From the NCBI RefSeq assembly GCF_020905375.1, contig NZ_JAJJBU010000017.1:93095-157094 (forward strand): a DNA stretch of 64,000 nucleotides, in the 5' to 3' direction. The first letter of the stretch is position 1. Every line of letters begins with the position of its first letter. Shown here piece by piece: positions 42,748 to 52,077 of the stretch. Below the pieces are notes generated by a model. The model ran no database searches, had not been told where the DNA came from, and was given only the letters and a program-made list of their open reading frames with translations. The stretch comes from Arthrobacter cryoconiti (GTDB lineage Bacteria > Actinomycetota > Actinomycetes > Actinomycetales > Micrococcaceae). Made by a program: the position numbers and the translations under genes.

Positions 42748-44490
42748 TTAGCTGAAATCGGGGTGCAGTGCTGTGCGGTGGTAAGCCCCGGCGTGGAACA
42801 CCAAGGGGTCGCCCTCTGTCCGCGTATATTTTTCCACCTCGCCCACGTAAATCACATGATCGCCTGCCTGGTGTCTGGCCACAGTGCGGCACTGGAAGGT
42901 GGCAACGGCACCCTCCAATAGGGGCACTCCAGCGACTCCCCCCACAGTATCCACTCCTGCGAACTTGTCTTCCGCCGGGGTGGCAAATTGACGCGAGAGT
43001 ACGTGCTGGGATGATTCGAGCACATTGATGGCAAAGTGCGTGGAGGCTTCGAAATCATCCAGTGAGGGGGCAAACTTGCTGGGGCACCAGAGCACCAGTG
43101 GCGGATCCATGGAAACGGAGGTGAAGGAGTTGGCTGTCATGCCAACCTTCTTTCCCTGCGGTGTGCGCGTCGTTACCACCGTAACGCCCGTGGCGAATTG
43201 GCCCAGCGTGGAACGGAAGTCACGGAGGTCAAAGATTGCGCTTTCCTCAGCAACGGCCCGCGCCATGAATGCTTCGGCTTCCTCCGGTTCAAACCACCAG
43301 GGGAACAGGGTCCGCGGATCGTCAAAACCGTTGGTCAAGGCAGTTGCGAGCGCTTCGTGGTGTTGGGCCTTGGCCAAGACTTTTAGCTGCCAGTCCTTGC
43401 GTTCGCGCAGCATGGAGTTGGTCCATACCGTCGAGAACTGGCCCCAGCCACGCCAGAATTCGTCGAAGGTCCGCAGCATCCACTGCTCGTCGAAGACTCC
43501 CTCGCCATGGGCGTCGATGGCGCGGGCGTAGTGGTCGGCTGCGAGTGTTGCGTTGTTGGATCCCTGTCCTGTGAGTGAATCGTTAAGCATGATCGCGTCC
43601 CCCAGTCCCATGATGATCCGGCCTCCGGGCAGGGTCCCGACCGCTGAACGGACCACGGGGTTGATGCGTCCACGTAATGCTGCGCCTGGATCATTCAGTA
43701 CGGAGTTGGCGAAGCGTGGGTATTCGTGGGGGAAGTACTCACGCAGAATCCCCAACGAGGTTTCAAGGTGCTCGTCCGGCGTGTTGACGTTGTCCCAGCA
43801 GTCCATGGGTCCACCGGGCAGCCCTTCGAAGACCATCATCTGGCAAGGCCCGTGGGTGCTGAGTCCTGGGAACGTGAAGAACTCGCCTACCCCCGGCACC
43901 ATGTTCATGCGAATGTGCCGGGCGTCTGTCTCCTCTGTGGTGCCCTGGGCAGGCACCACATAGGTTACTGCCACTGCACGTTGAGGGCGGTCAAACGGGG
44001 ACTTTGCGCGGTCTGTGGCAAAGATCTGTCCCAGCTCGCCTTTCCCGGTGCCCACCACCACCAGGTCAAAGAGTGCCGCTAGTTCCCCAAGACGCCGCAC
44101 CGAGAGCTTCTCAATACGGAAGTCACCTCCGCGGGTGATGAAAGTTTCAACCCAATGAGCTGACTTAACACGCTGGTCCACGGAGAGGGCAGGGCGGTCC
44201 AGGGTTCCCTGCCAGTCGATGGCTTCGCCGTCGGAATCCCCTGCGTTCCCGGAGATATTCAGGTGCAGTCCTATGATGCCCAGCTCCTGGGTGTTTGCCC
44301 CGGGGATATCCAGCGGCTGTTGGACACGAAGCGCCGAAGAAAAGACGCATTGGCTCGACGTGATCGATCCGCTGCGAATCTGCTGGGCGGAACGGTCGGA
44401 GAACATGGTGACGTTGTGCCCTGAACGTTGCAGTGCAAGGGCAAGCTGGGCACCAGATTCTCCGGCCCCGACGATGGCGATGGTACGCAT
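42748..44490 (-). CDS. StyA2B-like fused flavin monooxygenase/flavin reductase
   Basis: 580 aa. Residues about 1-405 are a group E flavoprotein monooxygenase (GAGESG at 8-13, GPCQMMVFEGLPGG, DSLTGQGSNNA). About 425-580 are an NAD(P)H:FAD reductase of the StyB type (LGQFATGVTVVTTRTPQGKK, TANSFTSVSMDPPLVLW). Such fusions, called StyA2B in Rhodococcus, reduce their own FAD. The position equivalent to StyA Asn46-x-Val48 reads Ser-x-Gln (TSSQCVF), the pattern of indole monooxygenases as I recall it. The start was placed at MRTIAIVGAG; the longer frame overlaps styA1. Confidence 0.92.
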   Translation of the reverse strand: MRTIAIVGAGESGAQLALALQRSGHNVTMFSDRSAQQIRSGSITSSQCVFSSALRVQQPLDIPGANTQELGIIGLHLNISGNAGDSDGEAIDWQGTLDRPALSVDQRVKSAHWVETFITRGGDFRIEKLSVRRLGELAALFDLVVVGTGKGELGQIFATDRAKSPFDRPQRAVAVTYVVPAQGTTEETDARHIRMNMVPGVGEFFTFPGLSTHGPCQMMVFEGLPGGPMDCWDNVNTPDEHLETSLGILREYFPHEYPRFANSVLNDPGAALRGRINPVVRSAVGTLPGGRIIMGLGDAIMLNDSLTGQGSNNATLAADHYARAIDAHGEGVFDEQWMLRTFDEFWRGWGQFSTVWTNSMLRERKDWQLKVLAKAQHHEALATALTNGFDDPRTLFPWWFEPEEAEAFMARAVAEESAIFDLRDFRSTLGQFATGVTVVTTRTPQGKKVGMTANSFTSVSMDPPLVLWCPSKFAPSLDDFEASTHFAINVLESSQHVLSRQFATPAEDKFAGVDTVGGVAGVPLLEGAVATFQCRTVARHQAGDHVIYVGEVEKYTRTEGDPLVFHAGAYHRTALHPDFS

Positions 44491-44537
44491 TGAATGCTCC
44501 AGATGGGTGTGAAGGGGAAAGCAAGCGTTTGAGGGAG

Positions 44538-45773
44538 TTAGCGCGCGGCTTGGAAGGAGTCCAGATAACCGGTGGTGGCCTCCGGGCTCATGAACCACTG
44601 CGTAAAGTCCGGCGGGTAGTTGAATCCGTTGGCGAAGCGCTTGGCGATCTGCGTGTTTTCCTGCGCGGCGCCCAGGACTTGCAGTGCATGCGGGGCAGGC
44701 GGAGCCAGCATCGCATTGGTCCAGTCCGCAACGTGCCGGGCGTACTGCCAGTAACTTTCAAACAAGCCTTGCTTGAAATCGTCGTCGAACGCGCCGTCGC
44801 CGTGTTCCAGGATGCCAGCCAGATAAGCGGCCGCGCACTTGGCGGCGTTGTTGGAGCCTTGTCCGGTGATTGGATCGTTGAGGACCACGACGTCGGCCAT
44901 ACCCAGCACCGTCTTACCGGAGGGTAGGGTCGCCAGCGGGTGACGGACGGTGGGTGGGAAGCGTCCCTGCAGTATCCCGTTGGGGTCGGTGAGTTCAACC
45001 TCCGTGCAGCGGTCGGCCTCCCATGGCAGGTACGTGCGCAGGATACGCTGAGAATTTTCCAGGTGCTCCTGCGGACTCAAACCCTTCCAGGAGTCCATGT
45101 CAGAACCTGGCAGCCCCTCAAACACCATGATTTCGCAGGGGCCGGTCACGGTCAGCGCCGGGAAAACAAAGTACTCGCCGACTCCGGGGATCAGGTTGAA
45201 GTTCACTGCCGAATAGTCCGGGCGCGGCTTCATTCCATTCACATACGTCAGGGCCAGGGCACGCTGCGGTGCCGCGTAATGGCTGCGTTCGGCGTCGCGC
45301 TCAAAGAGACCTGCGATCTCGCCCTTGCCCGCGGCCACAATCACAAGATCGCTGACGCTCGCATACCGTTCAAGGTCCTCGACGCCGGCCTCCTCAATGA
45401 CTAATTTGCCCCCGCGGCCCTCGAACACCTCCATGAAGGCCGGAAATTTTACTCGTTGGTCAATGGACTGTGCCGGGGCGTCGAGCCTGTGCGACCAGCT
45501 CATGGCCTTAACACCCGGCGCCTCTGGCGGGGCAACCGTAAAGGATATGCCGTCCACGGTTGGTGCGTCAGGCCACAAGCCGATGCCGAGCACGCGTTCG
45601 TGGCTCAGGGCTTGGTCAAACATGCACTGGCTGGAGGCGATGGACCCGTCGCGGATCTGCTCCGGGGTTCGGTTGGAAATAAGCGTGACGCTGTATCCGG
45701 CGTCGAGCAGGCCAATTCCGAGCTGGAGGCCGGACTGTCCGGCACCGACTATGGTGATGGTTCGTGAATTCAT
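44538..45773 (-). CDS. StyA1-like flavin-dependent monooxygenase, probable indole monooxygenase
   Basis: 411 aa group E FAD monooxygenase that takes reduced FAD from a reductase, here most likely the StyA2B-like protein next door. Motifs are GAGQSGLQLG at 10-19, FNLIPGVGEYFVFPAL, GPCEIMVFEGLPGSDMD and DPITGQGSNNA. The substrate-site equivalents of StyA Asn46, Val48 and Ser96 read Ser47, Gln49 and Ala101, which fits indole rather than styrene oxidation. It probably forms indole 2,3-epoxide. It is 47 bases upstream of the fusion gene. Confidence 0.92.
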   Translation of the reverse strand: MNSRTITIVGAGQSGLQLGIGLLDAGYSVTLISNRTPEQIRDGSIASSQCMFDQALSHERVLGIGLWPDAPTVDGISFTVAPPEAPGVKAMSWSHRLDAPAQSIDQRVKFPAFMEVFEGRGGKLVIEEAGVEDLERYASVSDLVIVAAGKGEIAGLFERDAERSHYAAPQRALALTYVNGMKPRPDYSAVNFNLIPGVGEYFVFPALTVTGPCEIMVFEGLPGSDMDSWKGLSPQEHLENSQRILRTYLPWEADRCTEVELTDPNGILQGRFPPTVRHPLATLPSGKTVLGMADVVVLNDPITGQGSNNAAKCAAAYLAGILEHGDGAFDDDFKQGLFESYWQYARHVADWTNAMLAPPAPHALQVLGAAQENTQIAKRFANGFNYPPDFTQWFMSPEATTGYLDSFQAAR

Positions 45774-45831
45774 GGTTTATGTTCCTTAGTCCGAATGCGT
45801 GTGCTGGTGAGACGGGGAGGGAAAGCTAGTG

Positions 45832-46623
45832 CTATGCGGGTGCCGCCAACAGTTCGATGGCGGGCTCGTTGCGTTCGGGGCCAAGAGCCGAGTACCCGCC
45901 GTCGACCGCCCAATCGGCGCCGGTCACAAAGGAGGCCTGGTCGGAGAGCAGAAAAGCCACCACCTGGCCCACTTCCTCGGGGCGCCCCACCCGGCCCAGC
46001 AAATGGAAGGGTGCGGCTACTGCATCAGTCTTGGCCAGGTCTCCACCGCTGAGCGTGTCCATAATCTTGGACCAAGTCCACCCGGGGCTGACCGAATTCA
46101 CCCGGATGCCTTCACCTGCCAGGTCTGCGGCCATGGAGCGGGTGACCTGTACCAGGCTTGCCTTGCTGGCGGGGTACAGCCAGCGTCCTGTTTGCGAAAC
46201 ACTGCTTGAAATGGAAGTGAAGTTGACCACCGCTCCGTGCCCGGAGGCCGCCAAGAGCGGGCGGGCCAAGCGGGTGAGCATGACGGCGCTAACCACGTTG
46301 ACGTTAAGTGCGGTTAGCCAGTCGGCCCTGCCCGATCCGATTCCTTCGTCAAGGTAGCTGCAGGCCAGGTTGACCAGGCCGTCGAGCCGTCCGTGCGTGG
46401 TGCTGATGTGGGCGATGAGGGACTCTAGCCCTGTGTCGTCGGTGATGTCCAGGGCATGAAATTCAACGCTGGGGTGCCGGGCAGTCAGCTCCGATCCGCC
46501 TTTTTCGTCGATGTCTGCGACGATGGCCATGGCCCCGGATTCCAGGAGGGAGCCGACAACTCCGGCACCAACCTTGGTTGCGCCTCCTGTCAGCAGTACA
46601 ACGCGGTCCTGAAGTATTTTCAT
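45832..46623 (-). CDS. Short-chain dehydrogenase/reductase
   Basis: 263 aa classical SDR. The cofactor motif is TGGATKVGAG at 12-21 with Asp37 after the second strand, favouring NAD(H). Catalytic Ser137-139, Tyr150 and Lys154 are present (FTSISSS, YPASK). It is the first gene of the catabolic operon, with GAAGGAA upstream of the ATG. In the Acinetobacter iif indole pathway an SDR (IifB) acts on the product of the indole oxygenase; an equivalent role is likely here. The gene is divergent from the AraC regulator. Confidence 0.9.
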   Translation of the reverse strand: MKILQDRVVLLTGGATKVGAGVVGSLLESGAMAIVADIDEKGGSELTARHPSVEFHALDITDDTGLESLIAHISTTHGRLDGLVNLACSYLDEGIGSGRADWLTALNVNVVSAVMLTRLARPLLAASGHGAVVNFTSISSSVSQTGRWLYPASKASLVQVTRSMAADLAGEGIRVNSVSPGWTWSKIMDTLSGGDLAKTDAVAAPFHLLGRVGRPEEVGQVVAFLLSDQASFVTGADWAVDGGYSALGPERNEPAIELLAAPA

Positions 46624-46715
46624 GAGATTCCTTCCGACTCAATGAGATGTGATCCATGTCATAATGAGTGATCTGAAGAGAAATCTATCGACTCCGACGG
46701 TCCGTAACTATCCGT

Positions 46716-46745
46716 TTCGCGCAGGTCTCATCCAATTCGCGCAGG
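46716..46745. promoter_or_regulatory. Direct repeats TTCGCGCAGG, candidate AraC operator
   Basis: TTCGCGCAGG occurs at 46716-46725 and 46736-46745, exactly 20 bases apart. Direct repeats at two helical turns are the usual site type of AraC-family dimers. They lie between the divergent AraC and SDR genes. Confidence 0.65.
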
Positions 46746-46799
46746 CTCGACGAACCCAGTTGCAAGCCCCGTTTCCGTTCACTACCAAGGAGCGAACAC

Positions 46800-47819
46800 A
46801 TGCTGATCCAGCAGCCAGCCGCTCCTAATGCCAGCAGCGTGCTTGACAGGTTGCCGACACTAGAAACACGGGACCCGGGTGAGGCGCAGGAACGGGTAAG
46901 TGAGCTATTCTGCCGGCACGATTTGCGGCCGCTTTCGGCCAGGGGCTCGGTGAAGTTGAATCTGCGCTCCACCGGAGAAGGTTTCGGTGTGCACCTTCTG
47001 GATTACGGCGCTGCGGTCCGCATAGAACCGGATGCGCTGAAAACGTTTTTCATGGTTCAGGTGCCGCTTTCGGGCAGGGCCCGGCTGTGCAGCCCGAACT
47101 CTACTGTTGACTCGAACCCGGCTCTTGCCTCCGTCCCGCCCATCGACCAGGATTTCTCCATGGTGTGGGAGGCGGGAACGCCTCAATTAATAGTTACCGT
47201 GCCGAGGGAAGTCTTGGGTAACGCAGCCATTGCACTGTTTGGGGCGACGCTTGATGCGCCATTGCAGTTGGCCAACAGTATGAGGGTGGCTACGCCAGAG
47301 GGGAAATTATTCATCCGCTCAGTCTTCGAATATCACGATCTACTCAACGTTCCGCAAAATACGCCGTCGGCTTATGTCCGCCGCCTCCATGAGGAGGTGG
47401 TCCTGGCCCGCTGGCTTTTGTCGATGGAATCCAATTTCACCACTGCACTTGGACAACGGTCCAGTGCATTTGAGGGGCCGCATCCCTCGGCCTTGGTTGC
47501 CGATTTCCAAGATCTTCTCCTTGCCCACAGCGGAGAGGATCTCAGCATGGGAGACCTGGCTGAGGCCTTGGGTGTTTCGGTGCGTACGCTTCAGGCTGCG
47601 CTTGCCAAGGAGCTCGGCAGAACTCCCTCTCATATGCTCCGTGAGGCACGGGTGCGCAGGGCACACCAAATGTTGAGCGAGGGAAACCCCCGGATTGACA
47701 ACGTGACGGACATTGCCCAGCGCTGCGGTTTCGGACATTTGGGGAGGTTTGCCCAGGTATATCGGCAGCAATTCGGGTTCTCGCCGTCGCAGACCCTGCG
47801 CGGTCCGGGGCCAGCGTAG
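46800..47819 (+). CDS. AraC family transcriptional regulator
   Basis: 339 aa. The N-terminal 200 residues resemble the AraC-binding-like domain of NphR/FeaR-type regulators (LRSTGEGFGVHLLDYGAAVRI, FFMVQVPLSGRA). The C-terminal HTH pair covers about 235-335 (MGDLAEALGVSVRTLQAALAKELG, VTDIAQRCGFGHLGRFAQVYRQQFG, read in parts). AAGGAG precedes the ATG. Regulators of this kind control aromatic and indole catabolism. It is divergent from the six-gene operon and probably activates it. Confidence 0.93.
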   Translation: MLIQQPAAPNASSVLDRLPTLETRDPGEAQERVSELFCRHDLRPLSARGSVKLNLRSTGEGFGVHLLDYGAAVRIEPDALKTFFMVQVPLSGRARLCSPNSTVDSNPALASVPPIDQDFSMVWEAGTPQLIVTVPREVLGNAAIALFGATLDAPLQLANSMRVATPEGKLFIRSVFEYHDLLNVPQNTPSAYVRRLHEEVVLARWLLSMESNFTTALGQRSSAFEGPHPSALVADFQDLLLAHSGEDLSMGDLAEALGVSVRTLQAALAKELGRTPSHMLREARVRRAHQMLSEGNPRIDNVTDIAQRCGFGHLGRFAQVYRQQFGFSPSQTLRGPGPA

Positions 47820-48581
47820 TTCTGCCCTGTTTAGCCTGTATTCACCAACACGAGTCCGCAACCACCACTTGGTCAGCATGCAACTTTGGTGACGAACGGC
47901 ATCGGGCCGACAGAGGGTAGTTTCATGCGTGAACACCACCCTGAAGTGGGCCGGGTAACGGTGAAGCCTACGACCTGCTTACCCTCTAGACACTAGGATT
48001 TCCGCGAAGTCGTAAACTTGCTCCCTACCACCCGCCGCCGACTGTCTCACCTGCTCAGGACCACGGAGTCCACAACGATCTATACGGCCAGCCTGCCACA
48101 CGAACTAACCTGACTCACATACTCTCTGCAAATCCAGGCTCGCCGCAACCTTGGCGACCGCCTACGGGGATACCGCTACCTTCAACCGCTTAGCAGACGC
48201 ACAATGCCAGCTGTAAGCTACACCACTGAAGTCCGACGGAACTTTGCAATGAGTTTCGCGCCAGATTTTTTCATGTTTCGTTTACCCGCATCGGGCATTA
48301 TTTCCGGCGGTAGACGAGAATCCAGCGACCGTGGACGCAGGTGAATCACTTGATCCGTGGAATTGGGGTGCAAGCGGACCGGTGATGGACCTGATTGCGG
48401 GCGCTGATATTCTTTGCCTTCGGATTCAAGGGAAGCTTGGGCGTCCGTGAATGACCAACTATCGTGTGATCATGGTGGCACTCGTCCACCATATTTGGCC
48501 GCCCCGCGTGTGGGCAATGCTTTAAAACTGGTGGCTACGGTGAGGATTTCCCTGCAATCTGTGACTTGAGAGAAGGTAAAG
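47820..48581. other. 762-base stretch without supported genes
   Basis: I see no gene, RNA or strong hairpin. Frames are short. It separates the catabolic locus from a small membrane protein gene. Confidence 0.4.
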
Positions 48582-49076
48582 ATGATGGGATACAAGATCC
48601 GGGGATCGGACCTGTATTCGGAATCAGCCGTCTACGGGCTGATTGTTGTCTCGGCATTACTCGTCATCGCCGATGATTACGAGAACACCGCGCTCGAGGT
48701 TTTTCTGAAGGTTCTAGGAACCGTGATTGTTTTCTGGGTGGCGCACTTGTTTGCGGTGGCAATTGCGCACTTGAACCAGGAATCGAAGGACAAAACCACG
48801 TTTCGAAGTGAGGCCGCTTATGCGATGGGACATAGCGTTGGACTTCTGATCGCGGCAGTAGTCCCATTAGTGATCTTGTTGCTGGGCGTAACGAACATTA
48901 TGGATGATGACACAGCCCTCTGGACTGCCCTCTGGGTTGATGTTCTGCTGCTTGGCGTGCTCGGATATTTCTCCGCACGCAGATGGACTATCAAACCGTG
49001 GATCAGGCTCGCGACAGCATTCAGCACCGCTTTGCTGGGTATCTTCATCGTTGCATTGAAAACAATTATTCATTGA
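48582..49076 (+). CDS. Small integral membrane protein
   Basis: 164 aa with four to five hydrophobic spans (about 16-30, 40-62, 84-103, 112-130, 140-160). It starts MMGYKIRGSDLYSESAVYGL after an AGAAGG site. No motif beyond the spans is recognised. Function is unknown. Confidence 0.65.
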   Translation: MMGYKIRGSDLYSESAVYGLIVVSALLVIADDYENTALEVFLKVLGTVIVFWVAHLFAVAIAHLNQESKDKTTFRSEAAYAMGHSVGLLIAAVVPLVILLLGVTNIMDDDTALWTALWVDVLLLGVLGYFSARRWTIKPWIRLATAFSTALLGIFIVALKTIIH

Positions 49077-49601
49077 TTCCGCAGACGGAATCGAAAAAAT
49101 GGACAACCAGAATCAGAACCAGCAGCTTGGCTTCGCCGTGTTTTACATCGTCCACAGCTTGTGGGGAGTTTTGATTCCTCGAATAGCTGTACCCTGACAG
49201 CACCGAATTTACGTACTTCCCACTCGAAAGTGGCTACTGGAACCGGCTTGCAGCCGGAACCCCGCTGAGGCGAATCGTGGTTGTGTCTGCTGCATAAAGA
49301 ATGACCAAGGCGTTCGCCGTTGCAAGACAAACGGTGACATCACACGTTTGACACAATTAGTGATTGAAAAGGAGTGGGCTGCCCGGGGCGAAGCCGTTCC
49401 GAACCCGGCCTAGACCTAATTACGGTTCCGTAGGCAGTAGATATTTTGCAGCAGATGAAACGGCGCATTCATACCGTCCACCATTCCATAGTTAATCGCC
49501 ACTCCTTCTTATTCATCTGACCTCGAATTGTTATGAAGGATCAAGCTACTATGCATACACGGGGAAGCATTGGGCGGACCCGAAAAACCTTGGAGATTAT
49601 C
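49077..49601. other. 525-base stretch without supported genes
   Basis: No gene is supported. The last 70 bases form an in-frame extension of the SHOCT gene but have no better ribosome site than the chosen start. Confidence 0.4.
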
Positions 49602-49886
49602 ATGGCTTTTGGCAGACGCAATCGTCCTTCCTTAGCCCGCACCGTTGCGCGTACTGCAGTGGTAGCTGGAACCGCAACGGCTGCCAGTAATGCCGTCAAC
49701 GCACGCAACCAACCAACCAACGCAACCCAGGTCGCCACTCATCCGTTCCCTGCTGCAGTTCCTCCCTTGCAGGAAGCACCCGCCGATGATTTGCTCTCCA
49801 AACTGGAACGTTTGGCCGCTCTGCACTCGTCGGGAGCCTTAACCGACGCAGAGTTTGCCGCGGTCAAGGCCTCCATTATCGGCTGA
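49602..49886 (+). CDS. SHOCT-domain small protein
   Basis: 94 aa starting MAFGRRNRPSLART after a GGAG site. A basic Ala-rich N-terminal helix is followed by a linker and a C-terminal SHOCT motif (LLSKLERLAALHSSGALTDAEF, read in parts, then KASIIG). SHOCT motifs are short oligomerisation or targeting segments. A second SHOCT protein is encoded at 55362-55739. Confidence 0.8.
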   Translation: MAFGRRNRPSLARTVARTAVVAGTATAASNAVNARNQPTNATQVATHPFPAAVPPLQEAPADDLLSKLERLAALHSSGALTDAEFAAVKASIIG

Positions 49887-50315
49887 TGAATGGTCGGAAC
49901 ATGCTGTGGGTGCCCTTTTCCGAGGGCCGCAATAACGAAGTAGCCAACGGGACGTTCTTGGATTCTGCCCGAACTTGACCCTGCGTGCGCTTGCTCTGAC
50001 GCGTGAAGGCGAAGGCGGCGAAGAAGCTCGCCATCACCGGCGTTAGGCGGTGCTGGCGATCACTGAGGTTGGAGCTTTTGATGCTCTGGCAGTTCATGTC
50101 CACAACAGCCTGTGAATCATCGCCGTGGACTGTGGACCACCGACCGGCACAGGTATTTGCCAATGGTCAGACGCGCTGCCCGCGTTCTTCCACTCCGACG
50201 TGCGCGCCGTCGATTGGACAGGTGTTGGCCCGGACGGACCACACCCCACGGAAACGGCTACACTTGCACAAATGCCACGAGTTGCTGGCGAAGGCCTCGA
50301 CCGACAGGGACCATT
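49887..50315. other. Stretch without supported genes
   Basis: 429 bases. Frames on both strands have no recognisable protein. It may hold the promoter of the AI-2E family gene. Confidence 0.35.
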
Positions 50316-51434
50316 ATGGATGAATCAAGCGGGAAAATTCCTACCGTATCCGGCACTGTCACTTCCGGTTCCAAGATTCTTTTTGGGCTGGCCGCCGCAG
50401 TCGTGGTGCTCATTGGTATGGGCCGCATCTCGTCTATTGTGGGCCCGGTGTTTCTGGCCCTGGTGCTGGCCATCTGCGTTTATCCCATCAAGCAGAGGCT
50501 TGTCGCCCGCAAAGTACCGCCCGCGCTGTCCACCATCGTCTCCATTCTCGCCGTGTACGTCATGCTGGCAGCCCTGATTGCCGCACTGTGGGTGTCTGCC
50601 GTGCAATTCACCAAACTCATCCCACAGTTCGCGCCCCAAATTTCAGAGCAGAAAACAAACTTGGGGCTATTCCTGCACGACACCCTGGGTATCGGCGACG
50701 AGCAAGTCCGGAGTTTGGTGAATTCCATCGATCTGCGCGTGCTGCTCAATGCCGGTTTCTCTCTGCTGGGCAGCGCCTTGAACCTAGGCACGGCAACGGT
50801 GTTCCTGTGCCTGTTGGTGCTCTTTATGTGCATTGATGCCACCTACTACCCCACTATCCTGTCTATCCTGTCTATCCTGAAGAAGGATCGCGCACCATTG
50901 GTGGATGCCCTGGCGAACTTTGCCCGACTCTCACGGACTTTCATGGTCATGACCACCATTTTCGGTGCCATCGTGGCCCTCCTGAACCTGATCCTGCTGT
51001 TGATTCTTGGCGTACCGGGCGCCGGACTGTGGGCCATGCTTGCCTTCGTGTGCGGGTTCATCCCCTTCATCGGGTTCTGGATCAGCCTGGTCCCGGCCGC
51101 CATCATGGCTTTGTTGTCCGGCGGGCTGCCATCGTTCATTGTCGTGGTGGCCTTCTACGGCGTCATCAATTCACTGATTCAGTCCGTCATCCAGCCGAAA
51201 TTTGTGGCCGGTTCCGTCAATCTGAACATGACGTTGACGTTCCTGTCCGTCATATTCTGGTCGGGGCTGCTGGGCCCCCTCGGCGCACTCATGGCAGTGC
51301 CACTCACCCTCCTTGCCCGGGCCGTACTTGTAGACGCACACCCTGGCTCCGCTTGGCTTAAACCGCTGCTGGGAGACGTCTCCGCCGCAAAAGCCGTCCT
51401 GAAGTCGGAACGTGGGGCCGCGAAGGGACATTAA
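50316..51434 (+). CDS. AI-2E family transporter (permease)
   Basis: 372 aa with about seven to eight spans in the AI-2E/UPF0118 layout: a hairpin of two spans at 20-55, one at 75-95, a soluble stretch (LIPQFAPQISEQKTNLG), and later spans with FVCGFIPFIGFWISLVPA and the family-typical IQPKFVAGSVNLN and GLLGPLGALMAVPL. Substrates are unknown for most members; some are Na+/H+ antiporters. The start was placed at MDESSGKIPTVSG, where coding composition begins. Confidence 0.88.
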   Translation: MDESSGKIPTVSGTVTSGSKILFGLAAAVVVLIGMGRISSIVGPVFLALVLAICVYPIKQRLVARKVPPALSTIVSILAVYVMLAALIAALWVSAVQFTKLIPQFAPQISEQKTNLGLFLHDTLGIGDEQVRSLVNSIDLRVLLNAGFSLLGSALNLGTATVFLCLLVLFMCIDATYYPTILSILSILKKDRAPLVDALANFARLSRTFMVMTTIFGAIVALLNLILLLILGVPGAGLWAMLAFVCGFIPFIGFWISLVPAAIMALLSGGLPSFIVVVAFYGVINSLIQSVIQPKFVAGSVNLNMTLTFLSVIFWSGLLGPLGALMAVPLTLLARAVLVDAHPGSAWLKPLLGDVSAAKAVLKSERGAAKGH

Positions 51435-52077
51435 TGCGCCCCGCCCGGGTGGTTGCTGCAGGTGGAGGTGCTACCGTCTGCGTTGTCCCCGAATTTTTTC
51501 GGCACCAGAGGATCGCCCCTGCTGGCCAAGTTGATGAGGGGCGGGAGCGCAGAGCTCTCCAACATAAAATACGTGCTGGCGACGCCCCCGGCCAGTCTGG
51601 TCAGGACCCGTCATGCGTCCCAGAAGACCCGCGTTGTATCGCTGCTGATTGTCACAGCGTGCCATTAGTAAGCGCCTGAACCCTGCTGTAAGTTTGCCGA
51701 CAGCCCGCTGTTCGGGATGAATAGCCTGTCAAGATCCCGGCGATGGCCGTCCTGGGCCCGTGTCTGACGGGGATATAGACGATGGTGCTGGACCCAAGCA
51801 CAGCACGCACGATCATCAGGAACTAGCCCACTACATCACTATTCATGCAACAAGTAAGGTCCATGGCGCCCTGCCGCAAGGTGGGGCTGCTTTCCATCGG
51901 GCGGCAACAACGTGGCGCAAAAAGTCCCCCCGCAGTAGGTCTTCCACCATACGGCTTCCCGTGCGAGACTCAAGCCAGAGACGTCTCGTCCCTATCGTTG
52001 TGGCCCGCGTGGTTTATCACGGATGCAGGAATCCCAATGTCCCTATTCTCCGGCACTTTGGACCCAGGGGCGTCGTC
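51435..52077. other. Stretch without supported genes
   Basis: 643 bases. An open extension of the MFS frame through 51760-52077 looks non-coding. The short plus-strand frame at 51453-51668 shows no domain. I see no strong hairpin. Confidence 0.4.

Noticed and set aside
51760..52077. N-terminal extension of the MFS transporter by 106 codons
   Set aside because: Composition is unlike a transporter and the first membrane span sits just after the ATG at 52078.
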